Assembly (NCBI RefSeq): GCF_900188335.1
Contig: NZ_FZOY01000003.1
Coordinates: 310,001-374,000, forward strand
DNA from: Tropicimonas sediminicola
Lineage (GTDB): Bacteria > Pseudomonadota > Alphaproteobacteria > Rhodobacterales > Rhodobacteraceae
Length of the DNA stretch: 64,000 nucleotides
Direction of reading: 5' to 3'
Each line of letters opens with the position of its first letter. Position 1 is the first letter of the stretch. A program made the translations under genes and the position numbers. This document shows positions 43,859-55,960 of this stretch, one piece after another. The notes beneath the pieces were generated by a model, which saw only the letters and a list, made by a program, of their open reading frames with translations, was not told the DNA's origin and did not search any database.

Positions 43859-46222
43859 ATGTCGGAAATGAAGGGGCCAGATTCGAAACGGAGAGAGGCA
43901 TTGACCCACCCGGCTCTCGCCCCCAGCCCAATGACCCGCAGCGCTGCGGCGTTCTCCGGCCGCATTCCGTTCCTGACGGTATTCGCGCTGGTGTTTCTGG
44001 GGGCGGCTTTCTTCGTTCCCGGCCAGATGATCGCCCTGTCCCTGCTGGCGTCCGGTGGCACGCTCGCGGCCATGGCGCTTCTGATCGGCCTGTTCTCGGC
44101 GCGACATCGTTCGGCGCGTGACGATCTGGGCAATGCGCTTGCAGGTTTCATCGAGAACGACGGCTCCCCGAGCTTCATGACCGATATCGATGGTGTGGTC
44201 CTTCACCGCAACCGATCCGCGCGCGACCGGTTCGGGGAGGGCGTGGAGATCGATGAGACGCTGGTCCGCTGCCTGCGCGACCTGTTCGCAAACCCTGCTT
44301 CGGTGCTGCTTCGGCTGCAGAACAGGGCGGAGGCGCGCGGCTCCGCGCGAGAGGATCTCGTGACCCGACGCGGCCATGTCCGGATCGCCGTGCATCAGGT
44401 CGGTGACGACAGGTTTCTCTGGCGACTCGAGGATCTGGTGGAGCGTGGCGCCGCCGGACGCGGCGCGGAGGCCCTGAGCCTGCCCATGATGACCGCAAGC
44501 CGGAATGGCACGATCCTGTTCATGAACGATGCGCTGCGGCGGATTCTCGGCGGTCGCGTCAAGACGCTTGACCGCGTCTTCACGCAACTGCCGCTGGTGT
44601 CCAACAGCATCCAGGAGATCAATGGCGCAGACGGTCCGGTTCGGGTGCGGGTGATCGACATCGAGGGCACCGGAGGCCGCCATGAGATCTTTCTCGTGCC
44701 TTTTGCCGGCCCGGAAACGGTGGAGGACCATGCCGACCCGTCCGCCGGCGGGATGGATGGCCTCCCGGTTGCCGTTCTGAAACTCAACAGCGCGGGCGAG
44801 ATCCGGGTCGCCAACGCCAGCGCCCGGCACTTGCTCGGTGATGCCGCCTCGCCGGGAGCGGAACTTCAGAAGCTGGTCGAGGGGCTGGGCCGGTCGGTTC
44901 GGGACTGGCTGGAGGAGGCGTCCAAGGGGCGGGGACTTGGCCGTCCAGAATTCGTGCGCGCGAGCATGCCGGACAAGGAGCTGTACCTTCAGATCACGCT
45001 CGGGCGGATCGTCGAGCAGGACGAAGTCCTGCTGGTCGCCGTCCTGAACGATGCGACGGAACTCAAGACGCTCGAAGCCCAGTTCGTGCAGAGCCAGAAG
45101 ATGCAGGCAATCGGCCAGCTCGCCGGGGGCGTGGCCCATGATTTCAACAACTTGCTGACCGCGATCTCGGGGCATTGCGATCTGCTGCTCCTGCGGCACG
45201 ATCAGGGGGACCCGGATTACGGCGACCTGGTCCAGATCAACCAGAACGCGAACCGCGCGGCGAGCTTGGTCGGGCAGCTGTTGGCCTTCTCCCGCAAGCA
45301 GAACCTGAAGCCCGAGGTTATGGACCTTCGCGATACGCTGTCCGACCTGACCCATCTGCTCAACCGGCTGGTCGGTGAAAAGGTCACGCTGTCGCTGTCA
45401 CATGACCCGGGCCTCCGCCTGATCCGGGCGGACAAGCGGCAACTCGAGCAGGTGATCATGAATCTCGTGGTCAACGCGCGCGACGCCATGCCCGAGGGGG
45501 GAGAGGTGCGCATCGAGACCGAGAGCCGCCATATTGCCGCTCCGATGGCGCGCGACCGGGCGGTCGTTGCGCCGGGAGATTACGTGGTGGTGCGTGTCAC
45601 CGACGAGGGTGTCGGCATCCCGCCCGACAAGCTGCAGAAGATTTTCGAGCCCTTCTTTACCACCAAGAGGACGGGGGAGGGCACGGGCCTTGGTCTGTCG
45701 ACCGCCTATGGCATCGTGAAACAGACCGGCGGGTACATCTTTGTCGACTCCGTCGTCGCCTCCGGCACGACCTTCTCGCTCTATTTTCCCGCGTTTGACC
45801 GCCCGGCTGTGGACGCGACGCCGGCACGGTCCGTTGGCCCATCGACGTCACAGCAGCCAGCGGATGGAGTGGTGCTGCTCGTCGAGGACGAAGCCCCGGT
45901 CCGCGCCTTCGCCTCCCGGGCACTGCGTATGCGGGGCTATACCGTAATCGAAGCGGAAAACGCAGAGGACGCGCTCGAAACCCTGGAAGATCCGGATCTG
46001 AAGGTCGATGTCTTCGTGACCGATGTCGTGATGCCGGGAATGGACGGGCCGAGTTGGGTGCGAAAGGCGCTGGTCCAGCGGCCGGGAGTGCGTGTGGTCT
46101 TCGTATCCGGTTACGCTGAGGAAAGCCTTTCCGACGAACAATCGCGCATTCCGAACTCTGTCTTCCTGCCGAAACCCTTCTCGCTCAATGAGCTGACCGC
46201 GACGGTCCGTGACCAGATCTAG
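43859..46222 (+). CDS. cckA: Hybrid histidine kinase CckA
   Basis: A 787-residue (longest form) inner-membrane hybrid kinase that feeds the ChpT-CtrA phosphorelay. Two hydrophobic segments lie near residues 38-80, then PAS-like regions, the DHp domain with the phospho-His in [19 protein letters not shown], the HATPase domain ([36 protein letters not shown]), and a receiver whose Asp is in [13 protein letters not shown]. The start is uncertain: ATG 43859 lies only six bases after the CtrA box with no ribosome site, while TTG 43901 follows GGAGAGAGG and fits a CtrA promoter better; ATG 43931 is a third option. The gene is near recA, as in related genomes. Confidence 0.93.
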   Translation: MSEMKGPDSKRREALTHPALAPSPMTRSAAAFSGRIPFLTVFALVFLGAAFFVPGQMIALSLLASGGTLAAMALLIGLFSARHRSARDDLGNALAGFIENDGSPSFMTDIDGVVLHRNRSARDRFGEGVEIDETLVRCLRDLFANPASVLLRLQNRAEARGSAREDLVTRRGHVRIAVHQVGDDRFLWRLEDLVERGAAGRGAEALSLPMMTASRNGTILFMNDALRRILGGRVKTLDRVFTQLPLVSNSIQEINGADGPVRVRVIDIEGTGGRHEIFLVPFAGPETVEDHADPSAGGMDGLPVAVLKLNSAGEIRVANASARHLLGDAASPGAELQKLVEGLGRSVRDWLEEASKGRGLGRPEFVRASMPDKELYLQITLGRIVEQDEVLLVAVLNDATELKTLEAQFVQSQKMQAIGQLAGGVAHDFNNLLTAISGHCDLLLLRHDQGDPDYGDLVQINQNANRAASLVGQLLAFSRKQNLKPEVMDLRDTLSDLTHLLNRLVGEKVTLSLSHDPGLRLIRADKRQLEQVIMNLVVNARDAMPEGGEVRIETESRHIAAPMARDRAVVAPGDYVVVRVTDEGVGIPPDKLQKIFEPFFTTKRTGEGTGLGLSTAYGIVKQTGGYIFVDSVVASGTTFSLYFPAFDRPAVDATPARSVGPSTSQQPADGVVLLVEDEAPVRAFASRALRMRGYTVIEAENAEDALETLEDPDLKVDVFVTDVVMPGMDGPSWVRKALVQRPGVRVVFVSGYAEESLSDEQSRIPNSVFLPKPFSLNELTATVRDQI

Positions 46223-46238
46223 TAAGCGGCCTGGGAGC

Positions 46239-46865
46239 TCAACCTTGAGCGTCTCGTCGGCGCAACGTGGCCTCGACAGCGAGCCCGTGAAGTGAGACCT
46301 CGTCCTTTAGCTCGCGCGCGGCCAGCTGGGCGAGGTTCTCGGGAAGATCCAGTTCTCCATGCGGCGAGACATTTGTCCGTCCCAGGCGAATGCGGTGACC
46401 GAGTCGGCCTTCGAGAAAGCGCACGAGTTCTTGGAAATGCTCGTAGGCGAACAGATGATCGACGCCGACCGCCTGGCTTGGTGTGCTGACGAAACGCGAC
46501 TGGCGCCCGACATCTGCACAGGGAGGTCGGCTTGGCTGCAGATAGGCAGTAACGAACTCCTGAAACGAGAGGCCAATTGTGCTGTTCGGATGCCCACTCA
46601 GGGAGTCGCGCCGTCGATACCGGTACCAACTCCCCAGCCAATCCAGCGGTTCGCGTATCACAGCCACGGTTTCGAGCTGCATGCCTTCCTCGGCACTGAA
46701 CAACGGCAGGACCGACCGCTGATACCAACGAAGCGGCATGTGTTTCTGCAGGGGAGGGTTGCGGATGATCATGTCCGCCTCGGCGCCAAGCGCGGCCTGA
46801 AGCGCCTGCGTGCCGGTCTTTGGCACGGCGAGAAGAACGAGACGAGCATCCCAGAAGATCATCAT
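46239..46865 (-). CDS. Sulfotransferase family protein
   Basis: A 208-residue sulfotransferase-like protein with the PAPS loop AVPKTGTQALQAAL and 3'-phosphate motif VAVIREPLDWLGSWYRYRR. It is shorter than the two sulfotransferases of the polysaccharide locus. Start MMIFWDARLVLL at 46865; an upstream Met at 46904 lacks support. It lies on the opposite strand between cckA and recA, where related genomes usually have no gene, and is slightly lower in GC than its neighbours, so it may be an insertion. Substrate unknown. Confidence 0.75.
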   Translation of the reverse strand: MMIFWDARLVLLAVPKTGTQALQAALGAEADMIIRNPPLQKHMPLRWYQRSVLPLFSAEEGMQLETVAVIREPLDWLGSWYRYRRRDSLSGHPNSTIGLSFQEFVTAYLQPSRPPCADVGRQSRFVSTPSQAVGVDHLFAYEHFQELVRFLEGRLGHRIRLGRTNVSPHGELDLPENLAQLAARELKDEVSLHGLAVEATLRRRDAQG

Positions 46866-46970
46866 GGCGCGAGCGGTTCCATGTACTGCATACCCCCGCG
46901 ACAATGATCGTGGAGACCTTCAGAACTCCTTAACCTCTGCCGTTGCAGGATGGAAAGCATAAGAATTGAC

Positions 46971-46999
46971 TTGAAATGTTCCCGTTTTGACCTGATAAG
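46971..46999 (+). promoter_or_regulatory. Probable recA promoter
   Basis: TTGAAA (46971-46976), a 17-base spacer and GATAAG (46994-46999). The predicted start point falls inside the LexA box at 47005-47019. Confidence 0.5.
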
Positions 47000-47004
47000 G
47001 GTCG

Positions 47005-47019
47005 GAACAAGAGGTGAAC
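47005..47019 (+). promoter_or_regulatory. LexA (SOS) box of recA
   Basis: GAAC-AAGAGGT-GAAC exactly matches the alphaproteobacterial LexA site GAAC-N7-GAAC (GTTC-N7-GTTC on the other strand). It covers the predicted transcription start of recA, where LexA would block the polymerase. Confidence 0.85.
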
Positions 47020-47069
47020 ATGGGCAGTCATTGCCGCCGGGCGCGGCGTGTGAAATAAGGACGAAAACG

Positions 47070-48143
47070 ATGGCGACGGCGAACCTTCTCGACATGGCAG
47101 ACAAGCGGAATTCGGACAAACAGAAGGCGCTCGACAGCGCCCTGGCCCAGATTGAACGGCAGTTCGGCAAGGGCTCGATCATGAAACTTGGCGGGGACAA
47201 CCCTGTCGCGGAGATCGAGGCCACGTCGACCGGCTCGCTCGGTCTCGACATCGCGCTTGGCATCGGCGGGCTTCCAAAGGGACGGATCATCGAGATCTAC
47301 GGCCCGGAGAGCTCGGGCAAGACAACGCTGACCCTGCATTGCGTCGCCGAGGAACAGAAAAAGGGCGGCGTCTGCGCCTTCGTGGATGCGGAACACGCCC
47401 TAGATCCGCAATACGCTCGCAAGCTCGGGGTGGACCTCGACGAGTTGCTGATCTCGCAGCCCGATACGGGCGAACAGGCGCTCGAGATCACCGACACGCT
47501 GGTACGCTCCGGTGCCGTGAGCCTCGTCGTGGTCGATTCGGTGGCCGCGCTGACGCCGAAATCCGAACTCGAGGGCGACATGGGCGACAGCTCCGTCGGC
47601 GTCCACGCGCGCCTCATGAGCCAGGCGATGCGCAAGCTGACCGGCTCGATTGCCCGCTCGAAATGCATGGTCATCTTCATCAACCAGATCCGGATGAAGA
47701 TCGGCGTGATGTTCGGCAGCCCGGAAACGACGACGGGCGGCAATGCGTTGAAGTTCTACTCCTCCGTTCGGCTCGACATCCGCCGGATCGGCGCGATCAA
47801 GGATCGCGACGAGGTGGTCGGTAACGCGACCCGGGTGAAGGTGGTGAAGAACAAGGTGGCGCCGCCCTTCAAGCAGGTCGAGTTCGATATCATGTACGGC
47901 GAGGGGATCTCCAAGACCGGCGAATTGCTCGACCTGGGCGTGAAGGCCGGTGTCGTCGAGAAATCCGGCTCATGGTATTCCTATGGCGACGAGCGGATCG
48001 GGCAGGGCCGGGAAAACGCCAAGACCTTCCTGAAGGAAAACCAGTCGGTCGCGATGGAGATCGAGGACAAGATCCGCGCTGCGCACGGGCTCGACTTCCA
48101 CATGAGCGACAACGACGACAGCGACGACGTGGTCGAAGCCTGA
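47070..48143 (+). CDS. recA: RecA recombinase
   Basis: A 357-residue DNA-dependent ATPase for homologous recombination and SOS induction. Walker A is GPESSGKT (78-85); the ATP-cap/L1-L2 region includes [27 protein letters not shown]-type sequence. The C-terminus is acidic (DNDDSDD), as usual. I chose ATG 47070, behind TAAGGA and after the SOS box; an upstream in-frame Met at 46950 would lie before the promoter. Regulated by LexA through the box at 47005. Confidence 0.98.
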   Translation: MATANLLDMADKRNSDKQKALDSALAQIERQFGKGSIMKLGGDNPVAEIEATSTGSLGLDIALGIGGLPKGRIIEIYGPESSGKTTLTLHCVAEEQKKGGVCAFVDAEHALDPQYARKLGVDLDELLISQPDTGEQALEITDTLVRSGAVSLVVVDSVAALTPKSELEGDMGDSSVGVHARLMSQAMRKLTGSIARSKCMVIFINQIRMKIGVMFGSPETTTGGNALKFYSSVRLDIRRIGAIKDRDEVVGNATRVKVVKNKVAPPFKQVEFDIMYGEGISKTGELLDLGVKAGVVEKSGSWYSYGDERIGQGRENAKTFLKENQSVAMEIEDKIRAAHGLDFHMSDNDDSDDVVEA

Positions 48144-48183
48144 CGGAAGTAGCGCGTTCGGCGGTGGAAAACCCAAAAAAGGC

Positions 48184-48213
48184 GGCGGGGGCATCCGGAA
48201 ACGGGCCCCCGTC
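48184..48213. terminator. GC hairpin downstream of recA
   Basis: GGCGGGGGC (48184-48192) pairs with GCCCCCGTC (48205-48213) around a 12-base loop. On the plus strand it has no T-tract, although the A-run before it (CCCAAAAAA) would serve as a T-tract for minus-strand transcripts. Weak terminator candidate. Confidence 0.3.
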
Positions 48214-48426
48214 GTCGATTCTGCCGCTTCCTCCGGCATCGCAGGCCCGCACCGCCGCAGGCGGTGCCCGGCCCAACCGACGAAGCCGCATCTTTGATGC
48301 GTCGCCGGCGGGCGGGAGCTCTCCCGGGCCCTCCGACGGCTGAAGCCTCGACAACCCGGCTTTCCGGCTGTGGACAGCCCCCGCAGTGGCCGTTACATCT
48401 TCGCGGCAGATCCGCCGGAGACCAAG

Positions 48427-51087
48427 ATGCCCAGCCTGAACGACATTCGCACGACCTTTCTCGACTACTTCCGCCGCCAGGGCCACGAGGTGGTGGACAG
48501 CTCTCCGCTGGTGCCGCGGAACGATCCGACACTGATGTTCGCCAACTCCGGCATGGTTCAGTTCAAGAACCTTTTCACCGGAGTCGAGCACCGGGACTAC
48601 AAGCGCGCGACCACGGCGCAGAAATGCGTGCGGGCAGGGGGCAAGCACAACGATCTCGACAACGTGGGCTATACCAACCGGCACCACACCTTCTTCGAGA
48701 TGATGGGCAACTTCTCATTCGGTGACTACTTCAAGGAGCAGGCGATCCCCTACGCCTGGGAGGTGGTCACCAAGGAACTTGGGATCGACGCCAGCCGCCT
48801 GCTGGTCACCGTCTATCACACCGACGACGAGGCCGCCGATCTGTGGAAGAAGGTGGCCGGTCTGCCGGACGAGAAGATCATCCGCATCCCGACCAACGAC
48901 AACTTCTGGATGATGGGCCCGACCGGCCCCTGCGGCCCCTGTTCGGAGATCTTCTACGACCACGGCGATCACATCTGGGGCGGTCCTCCGGGCAGCCCGG
49001 AAGAGGATGGCGACCGGTTCGTCGAGATCTGGAACCTCGTCTTCATGCAATACGAGCAGTTCGAGGACGGCACCCGCAAGGAGCTGCCGAACCAGTCGAT
49101 CGATACCGGCATGGGCATCGAGCGGGTGGCGGCGCTGCTGCAGGGCACCAACGACAACTATGCCACCGACCTCATGCGCGCCCTGATCGAGGCCAGCGCC
49201 AACCAGACCTCAACCGACCCCGACGGGCCGGGCCGGACGCATCACAGGGTGATCGCCGACCACCTGCGCTCGACCTCCTTCCTGATCGCCGACGGGGTGA
49301 TGCCGTCGAACGAGGGCCGGGGCTACGTGCTGCGCCGCATCATGCGGCGGGCCATGCGGCATGCCCACCTGCTGGGCGCGAAGGACCCGCTGATGCACCG
49401 GCTGGTGCCGGAACTGGTGCGCCAGATGGGCGGCGCCTATCCGGAACTCGGCCGGGCGCAGGCGCTGATCTCCGAGACGCTCAAGACTGAGGAAACCCGG
49501 TTCCTGCAGACCCTGGAGCGCGGCTTGCGGCTGCTTGACGACGAACTGGCGGGTCTGCCCGATGGGGCGGAGCTGCCCGGCGCTTCGGCCTTCAAGCTCT
49601 ATGACACCTACGGCTTCCCGCTCGACCTGACGCAGGACGCGCTGCGGGAGAAGGACCGGACGGTCGACATCGCCGGGTTCGACGCCGCGATGGCCGAACA
49701 GAAGGCCAAGGCGCGCGCTGCCTGGGCGGGCTCGGGGGAGACCCAGGACGCCACGATCTGGTTCGACCTGGCCGACAAGCACGGGGCGACCGATTTCCTC
49801 GGTTACGACACCGAAACCGCCGAGGGCCAGATCCTTGCCGTCGTGAAGGACGGTGCCGCCATCGAGCGCGCGGCCAAGGGCGAGAGCGTGCAGGTCGTCC
49901 TGAACCAGACGCCGTTCTATGCGGAATCCGGCGGACAGGTCGGCGATACGGGCTGGCTCCGGACCGAGACCGGCAAGGCCGAAATCACGGATACCCGGAA
50001 GGTCTCGGGCGTCTTCATCCATTTCGCGACGGTGATCGAGGGAGAGATCCTGCCGGGCGCCGGGGCCGAGCTCGAGGTCGATCATGCCCGCCGCGGCGCC
50101 ATCCGCGCCAACCACTCGGCGACGCACCTGCTGCACGAGGCGCTGCGGGAGCGGTTGGGCGATCATGTCGCGCAGCGCGGGTCTCTCAATGCACCGGACC
50201 GGCTCCGGTTCGATTTCTCGCACGGCGCGGCGCTGAGCCCGGACGATCTCGAGGCGATCTCGGCCGAGGTCAACGCCTTCATCCGCCAGAACTCGCCGGT
50301 CGAGACGCGGATCATGACGCCCGACGACGCCCGTGCCATTGGCGCCCAGGCGCTCTTTGGCGAGAAATACGGCGACGAGGTCCGCGTCGTCTCGATGGGC
50401 CGCAAGTCCACCGGCAAGGGCGCGGACGGCCAGACCTGGTCGATCGAGCTCTGCGGCGGCACCCATGTGCGCCAGACCGGGGATATCGGGCTCTTCGTCG
50501 CGCTCGGCGACAGCGCATCGAGCGCCGGCGTACGCCGGTTCGAGGCGTTGACCGGCGAAGCGGCGCGGCAATACCTGGCCGGGCAGGACCGGCGGCTTGC
50601 CGAGGTGGCCGGCGCGGTCAAGGCCCCGCAGGCCGAGGTGGTGGAGCGCGTCCGCAGCCTGGTCGAGGAACGCAAGGCGATGCAGGCGGAGATCGCCCAG
50701 CTTCGCCGCGACCTCGCGATGGCCGGTGGCGGCGGCGCGTCCAGCGGCCCCGAGGTCCGCGAGATCGCCGGCGTGCCTTTCCTGGCCCAGGTTCTGAAGG
50801 GCGTGAACGGCAAGGACCTGCGCGGCCTGATCGACGAGCACAAGACACGCCTCGGCTCCGGTGCGATCCTGCTGATCGCCGATGGAGACGGCAAGGCGGC
50901 CGTGGCGGCGGGCGTGACCTCGGACCTCGTGGAGAAGGTCTCGGCCATCGATCTCGTCAAGGCGGCAGTGGCCGAGCTTGGCGGCGTCGGCGGCGGCGGC
51001 CGGCCGGATATGGCGCAGGGCGGCGGCAAGGATGCCGAAAACGCCGATGCGGCCATCAAGGCGGCGGAAGCCGTGATCGGAGGATAG
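48427..51087 (+). CDS. alaS: Alanyl-tRNA synthetase
   Basis: An 886-residue class II synthetase that charges tRNA-Ala and edits mischarged Ser/Gly. The catalytic core has [11 protein letters not shown] and the class II motif 2 region; the editing site zinc ligands are H563 and H567 (HSATH), C676 and H680 (CGGTH). A C-terminal coiled coil and Gly-rich C-Ala domain end the protein. Start [12 protein letters not shown] at 48427 is the family start. A 283-base gap separates it from recA; no T-box is expected in this group and none is seen. Confidence 0.98.
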   Translation: MPSLNDIRTTFLDYFRRQGHEVVDSSPLVPRNDPTLMFANSGMVQFKNLFTGVEHRDYKRATTAQKCVRAGGKHNDLDNVGYTNRHHTFFEMMGNFSFGDYFKEQAIPYAWEVVTKELGIDASRLLVTVYHTDDEAADLWKKVAGLPDEKIIRIPTNDNFWMMGPTGPCGPCSEIFYDHGDHIWGGPPGSPEEDGDRFVEIWNLVFMQYEQFEDGTRKELPNQSIDTGMGIERVAALLQGTNDNYATDLMRALIEASANQTSTDPDGPGRTHHRVIADHLRSTSFLIADGVMPSNEGRGYVLRRIMRRAMRHAHLLGAKDPLMHRLVPELVRQMGGAYPELGRAQALISETLKTEETRFLQTLERGLRLLDDELAGLPDGAELPGASAFKLYDTYGFPLDLTQDALREKDRTVDIAGFDAAMAEQKAKARAAWAGSGETQDATIWFDLADKHGATDFLGYDTETAEGQILAVVKDGAAIERAAKGESVQVVLNQTPFYAESGGQVGDTGWLRTETGKAEITDTRKVSGVFIHFATVIEGEILPGAGAELEVDHARRGAIRANHSATHLLHEALRERLGDHVAQRGSLNAPDRLRFDFSHGAALSPDDLEAISAEVNAFIRQNSPVETRIMTPDDARAIGAQALFGEKYGDEVRVVSMGRKSTGKGADGQTWSIELCGGTHVRQTGDIGLFVALGDSASSAGVRRFEALTGEAARQYLAGQDRRLAEVAGAVKAPQAEVVERVRSLVEERKAMQAEIAQLRRDLAMAGGGGASSGPEVREIAGVPFLAQVLKGVNGKDLRGLIDEHKTRLGSGAILLIADGDGKAAVAAGVTSDLVEKVSAIDLVKAAVAELGGVGGGGRPDMAQGGGKDAENADAAIKAAEAVIGG

Positions 51088-51091
51088 GACC

Positions 51092-51379
51092 ATGCCCGCA
51101 CTCTGGATTGCCCACGTAACGGTGACCGACGAGGAAGCCTACGGCAAATATGCCGCCATCGCGACGGAGGCCATCGCCGAGCATGGCGGTGTCTTCATCG
51201 CCCGCGGCGGTCGCTACGTGCAGCTGGAGGGCCGGGATCGGCCGCGGAACGTGGTTGCGCGGTTTCCGAGCGTCGAGGCGGCGGAGGCCTGCTACCGCTC
51301 GGAGCGCTACCAGGAGGCGCTGAGCCACGCGCGTGGCGCCTCCGAGCGGGATCTGCTGATCGTCGAGACCACGGAATAG
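51092..51379 (+). CDS. DUF1330 domain protein
   Basis: A 95-residue dimeric alpha+beta-barrel-type protein of unknown function. The family pattern is clear: ALWIAHVTVTDEEAYGKYAAIA at the start, GGRYVQLEGRDRPRNVVARFPS in the middle, and SERYQEALSHARGASERDLLIVE at the end. It starts four bases after alaS and is probably co-transcribed. Confidence 0.88.
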   Translation: MPALWIAHVTVTDEEAYGKYAAIATEAIAEHGGVFIARGGRYVQLEGRDRPRNVVARFPSVEAAEACYRSERYQEALSHARGASERDLLIVETTE

Positions 51380-51388
51380 GCCAGCGAC

Positions 51389-51407
51389 GCGGCCGCACTG
51401 CGGCCGC
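51389..51407. terminator. Short palindromic hairpin between convergent genes
   Basis: GCGGCCGCA-C-TGCGGCCGC is a perfect palindrome giving a 7-bp stem with a CACTG loop. It sits between the convergent DUF1330 and LuxR-like genes. No T-tract on either strand, so termination is only possible, not shown. Confidence 0.3.
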
Positions 51408-51413
51408 CCGTCC

Positions 51414-52376
51414 TCAGCCGATGGTAGGCTGGCGGGGCTTGAGCTTGGCTCGCGGTGCGACAGGGGACATCAGGAGCAGCACGAAACTGCTGGAGGAGGC
51501 GCCGCCGAAGGCGGACAGCCAGGGCAGCGGCCCGTCCCGTTCCGACAGCCCGGTGGTGCGACACAGGTAGTGCCTGGTGCCGTTGGTCCCGGCAAAGAAA
51601 GGCAGGCTGACGGAGGCTTCGGGCATGACGTGGTCGTGCAGGGAGCGCCGCAGCGCCACCATCGGCTTCGCTTCGGTGAAACGCAGGTGCCCGGTCGCGT
51701 CGATGCGGACGAGGTCTCCCCGTCCGGCCATCTGATCGGCCTGTCTGTTGGTGAAGCGGACGCGGCCATGCAGGTCCAGCGCGAAGATCGCAGTGATTCC
51801 GGGCTCCATGCCCTCGCGGAGCAGCCGGTTCTCCAGGGTCAGCCCCCCGAGCATGCGGGACACCTCGACCGATTGCTGGAGGAACGGCACGATCCGTTGC
51901 AGCAACTGCGCGAAGGGGACTTCCAGCTTCTCCCGGTCCCGGCGCGCGATGTTGCCGCCGATCATGGTTGCGCGATCCGCCGAACGCTCGAGCACGGTGC
52001 CGGCCCCGCCGACGATATCGTCCTGCGGGCGAACCCAGTCATTGTAGAATTCGGTGGTCTTGAGGGTTTCCAACGGCAGGACGGATTCGCTTTGCATGAC
52101 CTTTCCGACCTGCGACTTCGCGAAGACCGGGGCCCAGGGATTCATCGCCCCGTAATAGGCTTCGTAACTGCGGAAGAAGTCGGGGTCATAGCCGTATTCG
52201 TGAACGCCGAGCGGTGTGGATACGCGGGAGTCGTGTCCGAACAATTGGACCCGGACGCCGCCGGACAGGCGGTGCAGCTCCTCCAGGAACCAGCGCCACT
52301 TTCGCTGGTCCAACGCGGCAGAGCCCGCGAGTTGCACGAGCTTTTGAAACTGATCTTCTTCGAGCGCACTCGTCAT
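51414..52376 (-). CDS. LuxR-type regulator-like protein lacking the C-terminal HTH
   Basis: A 320-residue protein whose N-terminal and PAS-like parts (FALDLHGRVRFTNRQADQM, LRFTEAKPMVALRRSLHD) closely resemble a group of LuxR-family regulators, but which stops at LLMSPVAPRAKLKPRQ, just where those proteins continue into the GLTPAEA-type helix-turn-helix. No HTH remnant is visible in any frame of the following 300 bases. So it is either a truncated regulator or one working without DNA binding. I chose ATG 52376; a longer form from 52460 would run through a C9/G9 tract. Confidence 0.65.
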   Translation of the reverse strand: MTSALEEDQFQKLVQLAGSAALDQRKWRWFLEELHRLSGGVRVQLFGHDSRVSTPLGVHEYGYDPDFFRSYEAYYGAMNPWAPVFAKSQVGKVMQSESVLPLETLKTTEFYNDWVRPQDDIVGGAGTVLERSADRATMIGGNIARRDREKLEVPFAQLLQRIVPFLQQSVEVSRMLGGLTLENRLLREGMEPGITAIFALDLHGRVRFTNRQADQMAGRGDLVRIDATGHLRFTEAKPMVALRRSLHDHVMPEASVSLPFFAGTNGTRHYLCRTTGLSERDGPLPWLSAFGGASSSSFVLLLMSPVAPRAKLKPRQPTIG

Positions 52377-52596
52377 GAAAAAATGGCCTTGGTTACCAAA
52401 GCCCCCCCCCGGAACAGGTTCCCGGATAGCAAGATAAAAGGGCAAATTACGGGCTGGCAAGTGGCCCCTAGGTGAAAAGGTGTCGCTATCGGCTGTGGAA
52501 AGGTCGACTCTATCGGCTCCGCGACGCTTTATCGCCGACCAAGCGCCTCGAATGCGCGTTGATGAAGCGAGGCGCCTATATTTTAATCAGGAATCT

Positions 52597-52638
52597 TAAA
52601 GCAAAACCGCCCGCCAGGTGGGGGACCTGGCGGGCGGT
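52597..52638 (-). terminator. Rho-independent terminator of typA
   Basis: Read on the minus strand, a perfect 14-bp stem (ACCGCCCGCCAGGT pairing with ACCTGGCGGGCGGT, 52606-52638) encloses a C5 loop and is followed by TTTGCTTT. It lies 25 bases after the typA stop. Confidence 0.9.
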
Positions 52639-52662
52639 GAGCTTGTTTCAAGCACTGTGGGC

Positions 52663-54480
<1,818 letters not shown>

Positions 54481-54637
54481 ACGGGCGTCCTTCGTGGTTT
54501 GGGCGCGAGGTAGCGTGCAGGCGCAGAAAAGGCCAGCGGGAAATCGGGCCGATGTGCCGCTTGATCAATTGTGCGCCTGCGGCGCGCTCCTTCAAAGCGG
54601 TTCGCGCCTTCGGGCGCGCACCGCCGCTGTCGCTGGC

Positions 54638-55891
54638 TCAGGAGGCGAGCGTGACCAGCGCGTGCCGCTTCTTGCCGGCCGAAAGCTTGACCGGCGAGGC
54701 GAAGGCGGCCGCGTCGAGCATCAGGCCGGCATCGGTCAGCGGCGCGTCGTCGATGCGGGCGCCGTTGTCGGCGATCAGGCGCTTGGCCTCCTTGCCCGAC
54801 TTGGCGAGGCCGGAGCGGACGATCAGCTGGACGATGGAGATACCTTCGCCGATCTCGTCGGGCGAGAGCGCGAGCGTGGGCAGGTCGTCGCCGATGCCGC
54901 CCTTCTCGAAGACCTCGCGCGCGGTCGCCTCCGCCGCGGCGGCAGCGTCCGCGCCGTGCAGCAGGGTGGTGACCTCGTTGGCGAGGCGGATCTTGGCGTA
55001 GTTGATCTCGGAGCCGTCGAGCGCGCCGAGGCGTTCGCATTCCTCGACCGGCAGCTCTGTGTAGAGCTTCAGGAAACGGCCGACATCGGCGTCGGTCGTA
55101 TTGCGCCAGAACTGCCAGAATTCGTAGGGGCTGAGCATGTCGCCGTTGAGCCAGACGGCGCCGCCCTGGGACTTGCCCATCTTCTTGCCGTCCGAGGTGG
55201 TCAGCAGCGGCGAGGTGAGGCCGAAGATCTCCTGGTCCAGCACGCGGCGGGTCAGGTCGATGCCGTTGATGATATTGCCCCACTGGTCGGAGCCGCCCAT
55301 CTGCAGGCGGCAGCCGTAGCGGCGGTTGAGCTCCAGGAAGTCGTAGGCCTGCAGGATCATGTAGTTGAATTCGAGGAAGCTCAGCGACTGCTCCCGGTCG
55401 AGCCGCGACTTGACGCTCTCGAAGGACAGCATCCGGTTGACCGAGAAGTGACGGCCGATGTCGCGCAGGAAATCCAGGTAGTTGAGCTCGTCCAGCCATT
55501 CGGCGTTGTTGAGCATCAACGCGCCGTCGGGGCTGTCGTCATAGCGCAGGTACCTGGCGAAGACCTTCTGCATGCCGCCGATGTTCGCGTCGATCTGCTC
55601 GGGGCCGAGCAGCGGACGTTCTTCCGAGCGGAAGGACGGGTCGCCGACCTTGGTCGTGCCGCCGCCCATCAGGGTGATCGGCTGGTGCCCGGTTTTCTGC
55701 AGCCAGCGCAGCATCATGATGTTGAGCAGGTGCCCGACGTGAAGCGAGGCCGCGGTGGCATCATACCCGATATAGGTCGGCACGACGCCCTTGCTCATGG
55801 CTTCGTCCAGGCCCTGCAGATCGGTGCAGTCGGCCAGGAACCCACGTTCCACCATCACGCGGATGAAGTCGGATTTCGGGTGGTAGGTCAT
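54638..55891 (-). CDS. tyrS: Tyrosyl-tRNA synthetase
   Basis: A 417-residue class I synthetase. The HIGH motif appears as HVGH (SLHVGHLLN), the KMSKS loop as KMGKS ([10 protein letters not shown]), and an S4-like RNA-binding domain ends the protein ([28 protein letters not shown]). Standard length. Diverges from anmK across 69 bases. Confidence 0.97.
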   Translation of the reverse strand: MTYHPKSDFIRVMVERGFLADCTDLQGLDEAMSKGVVPTYIGYDATAASLHVGHLLNIMMLRWLQKTGHQPITLMGGGTTKVGDPSFRSEERPLLGPEQIDANIGGMQKVFARYLRYDDSPDGALMLNNAEWLDELNYLDFLRDIGRHFSVNRMLSFESVKSRLDREQSLSFLEFNYMILQAYDFLELNRRYGCRLQMGGSDQWGNIINGIDLTRRVLDQEIFGLTSPLLTTSDGKKMGKSQGGAVWLNGDMLSPYEFWQFWRNTTDADVGRFLKLYTELPVEECERLGALDGSEINYAKIRLANEVTTLLHGADAAAAAEATAREVFEKGGIGDDLPTLALSPDEIGEGISIVQLIVRSGLAKSGKEAKRLIADNGARIDDAPLTDAGLMLDAAAFASPVKLSAGKKRHALVTLAS

Positions 55892-55960
55892 GCGTCTTTC
55901 GGTCCATTGTCGACGGCGGGTGCCGCTCTTCTAGCGGCGAGGCGTGCCGAGGGAAAGTGC

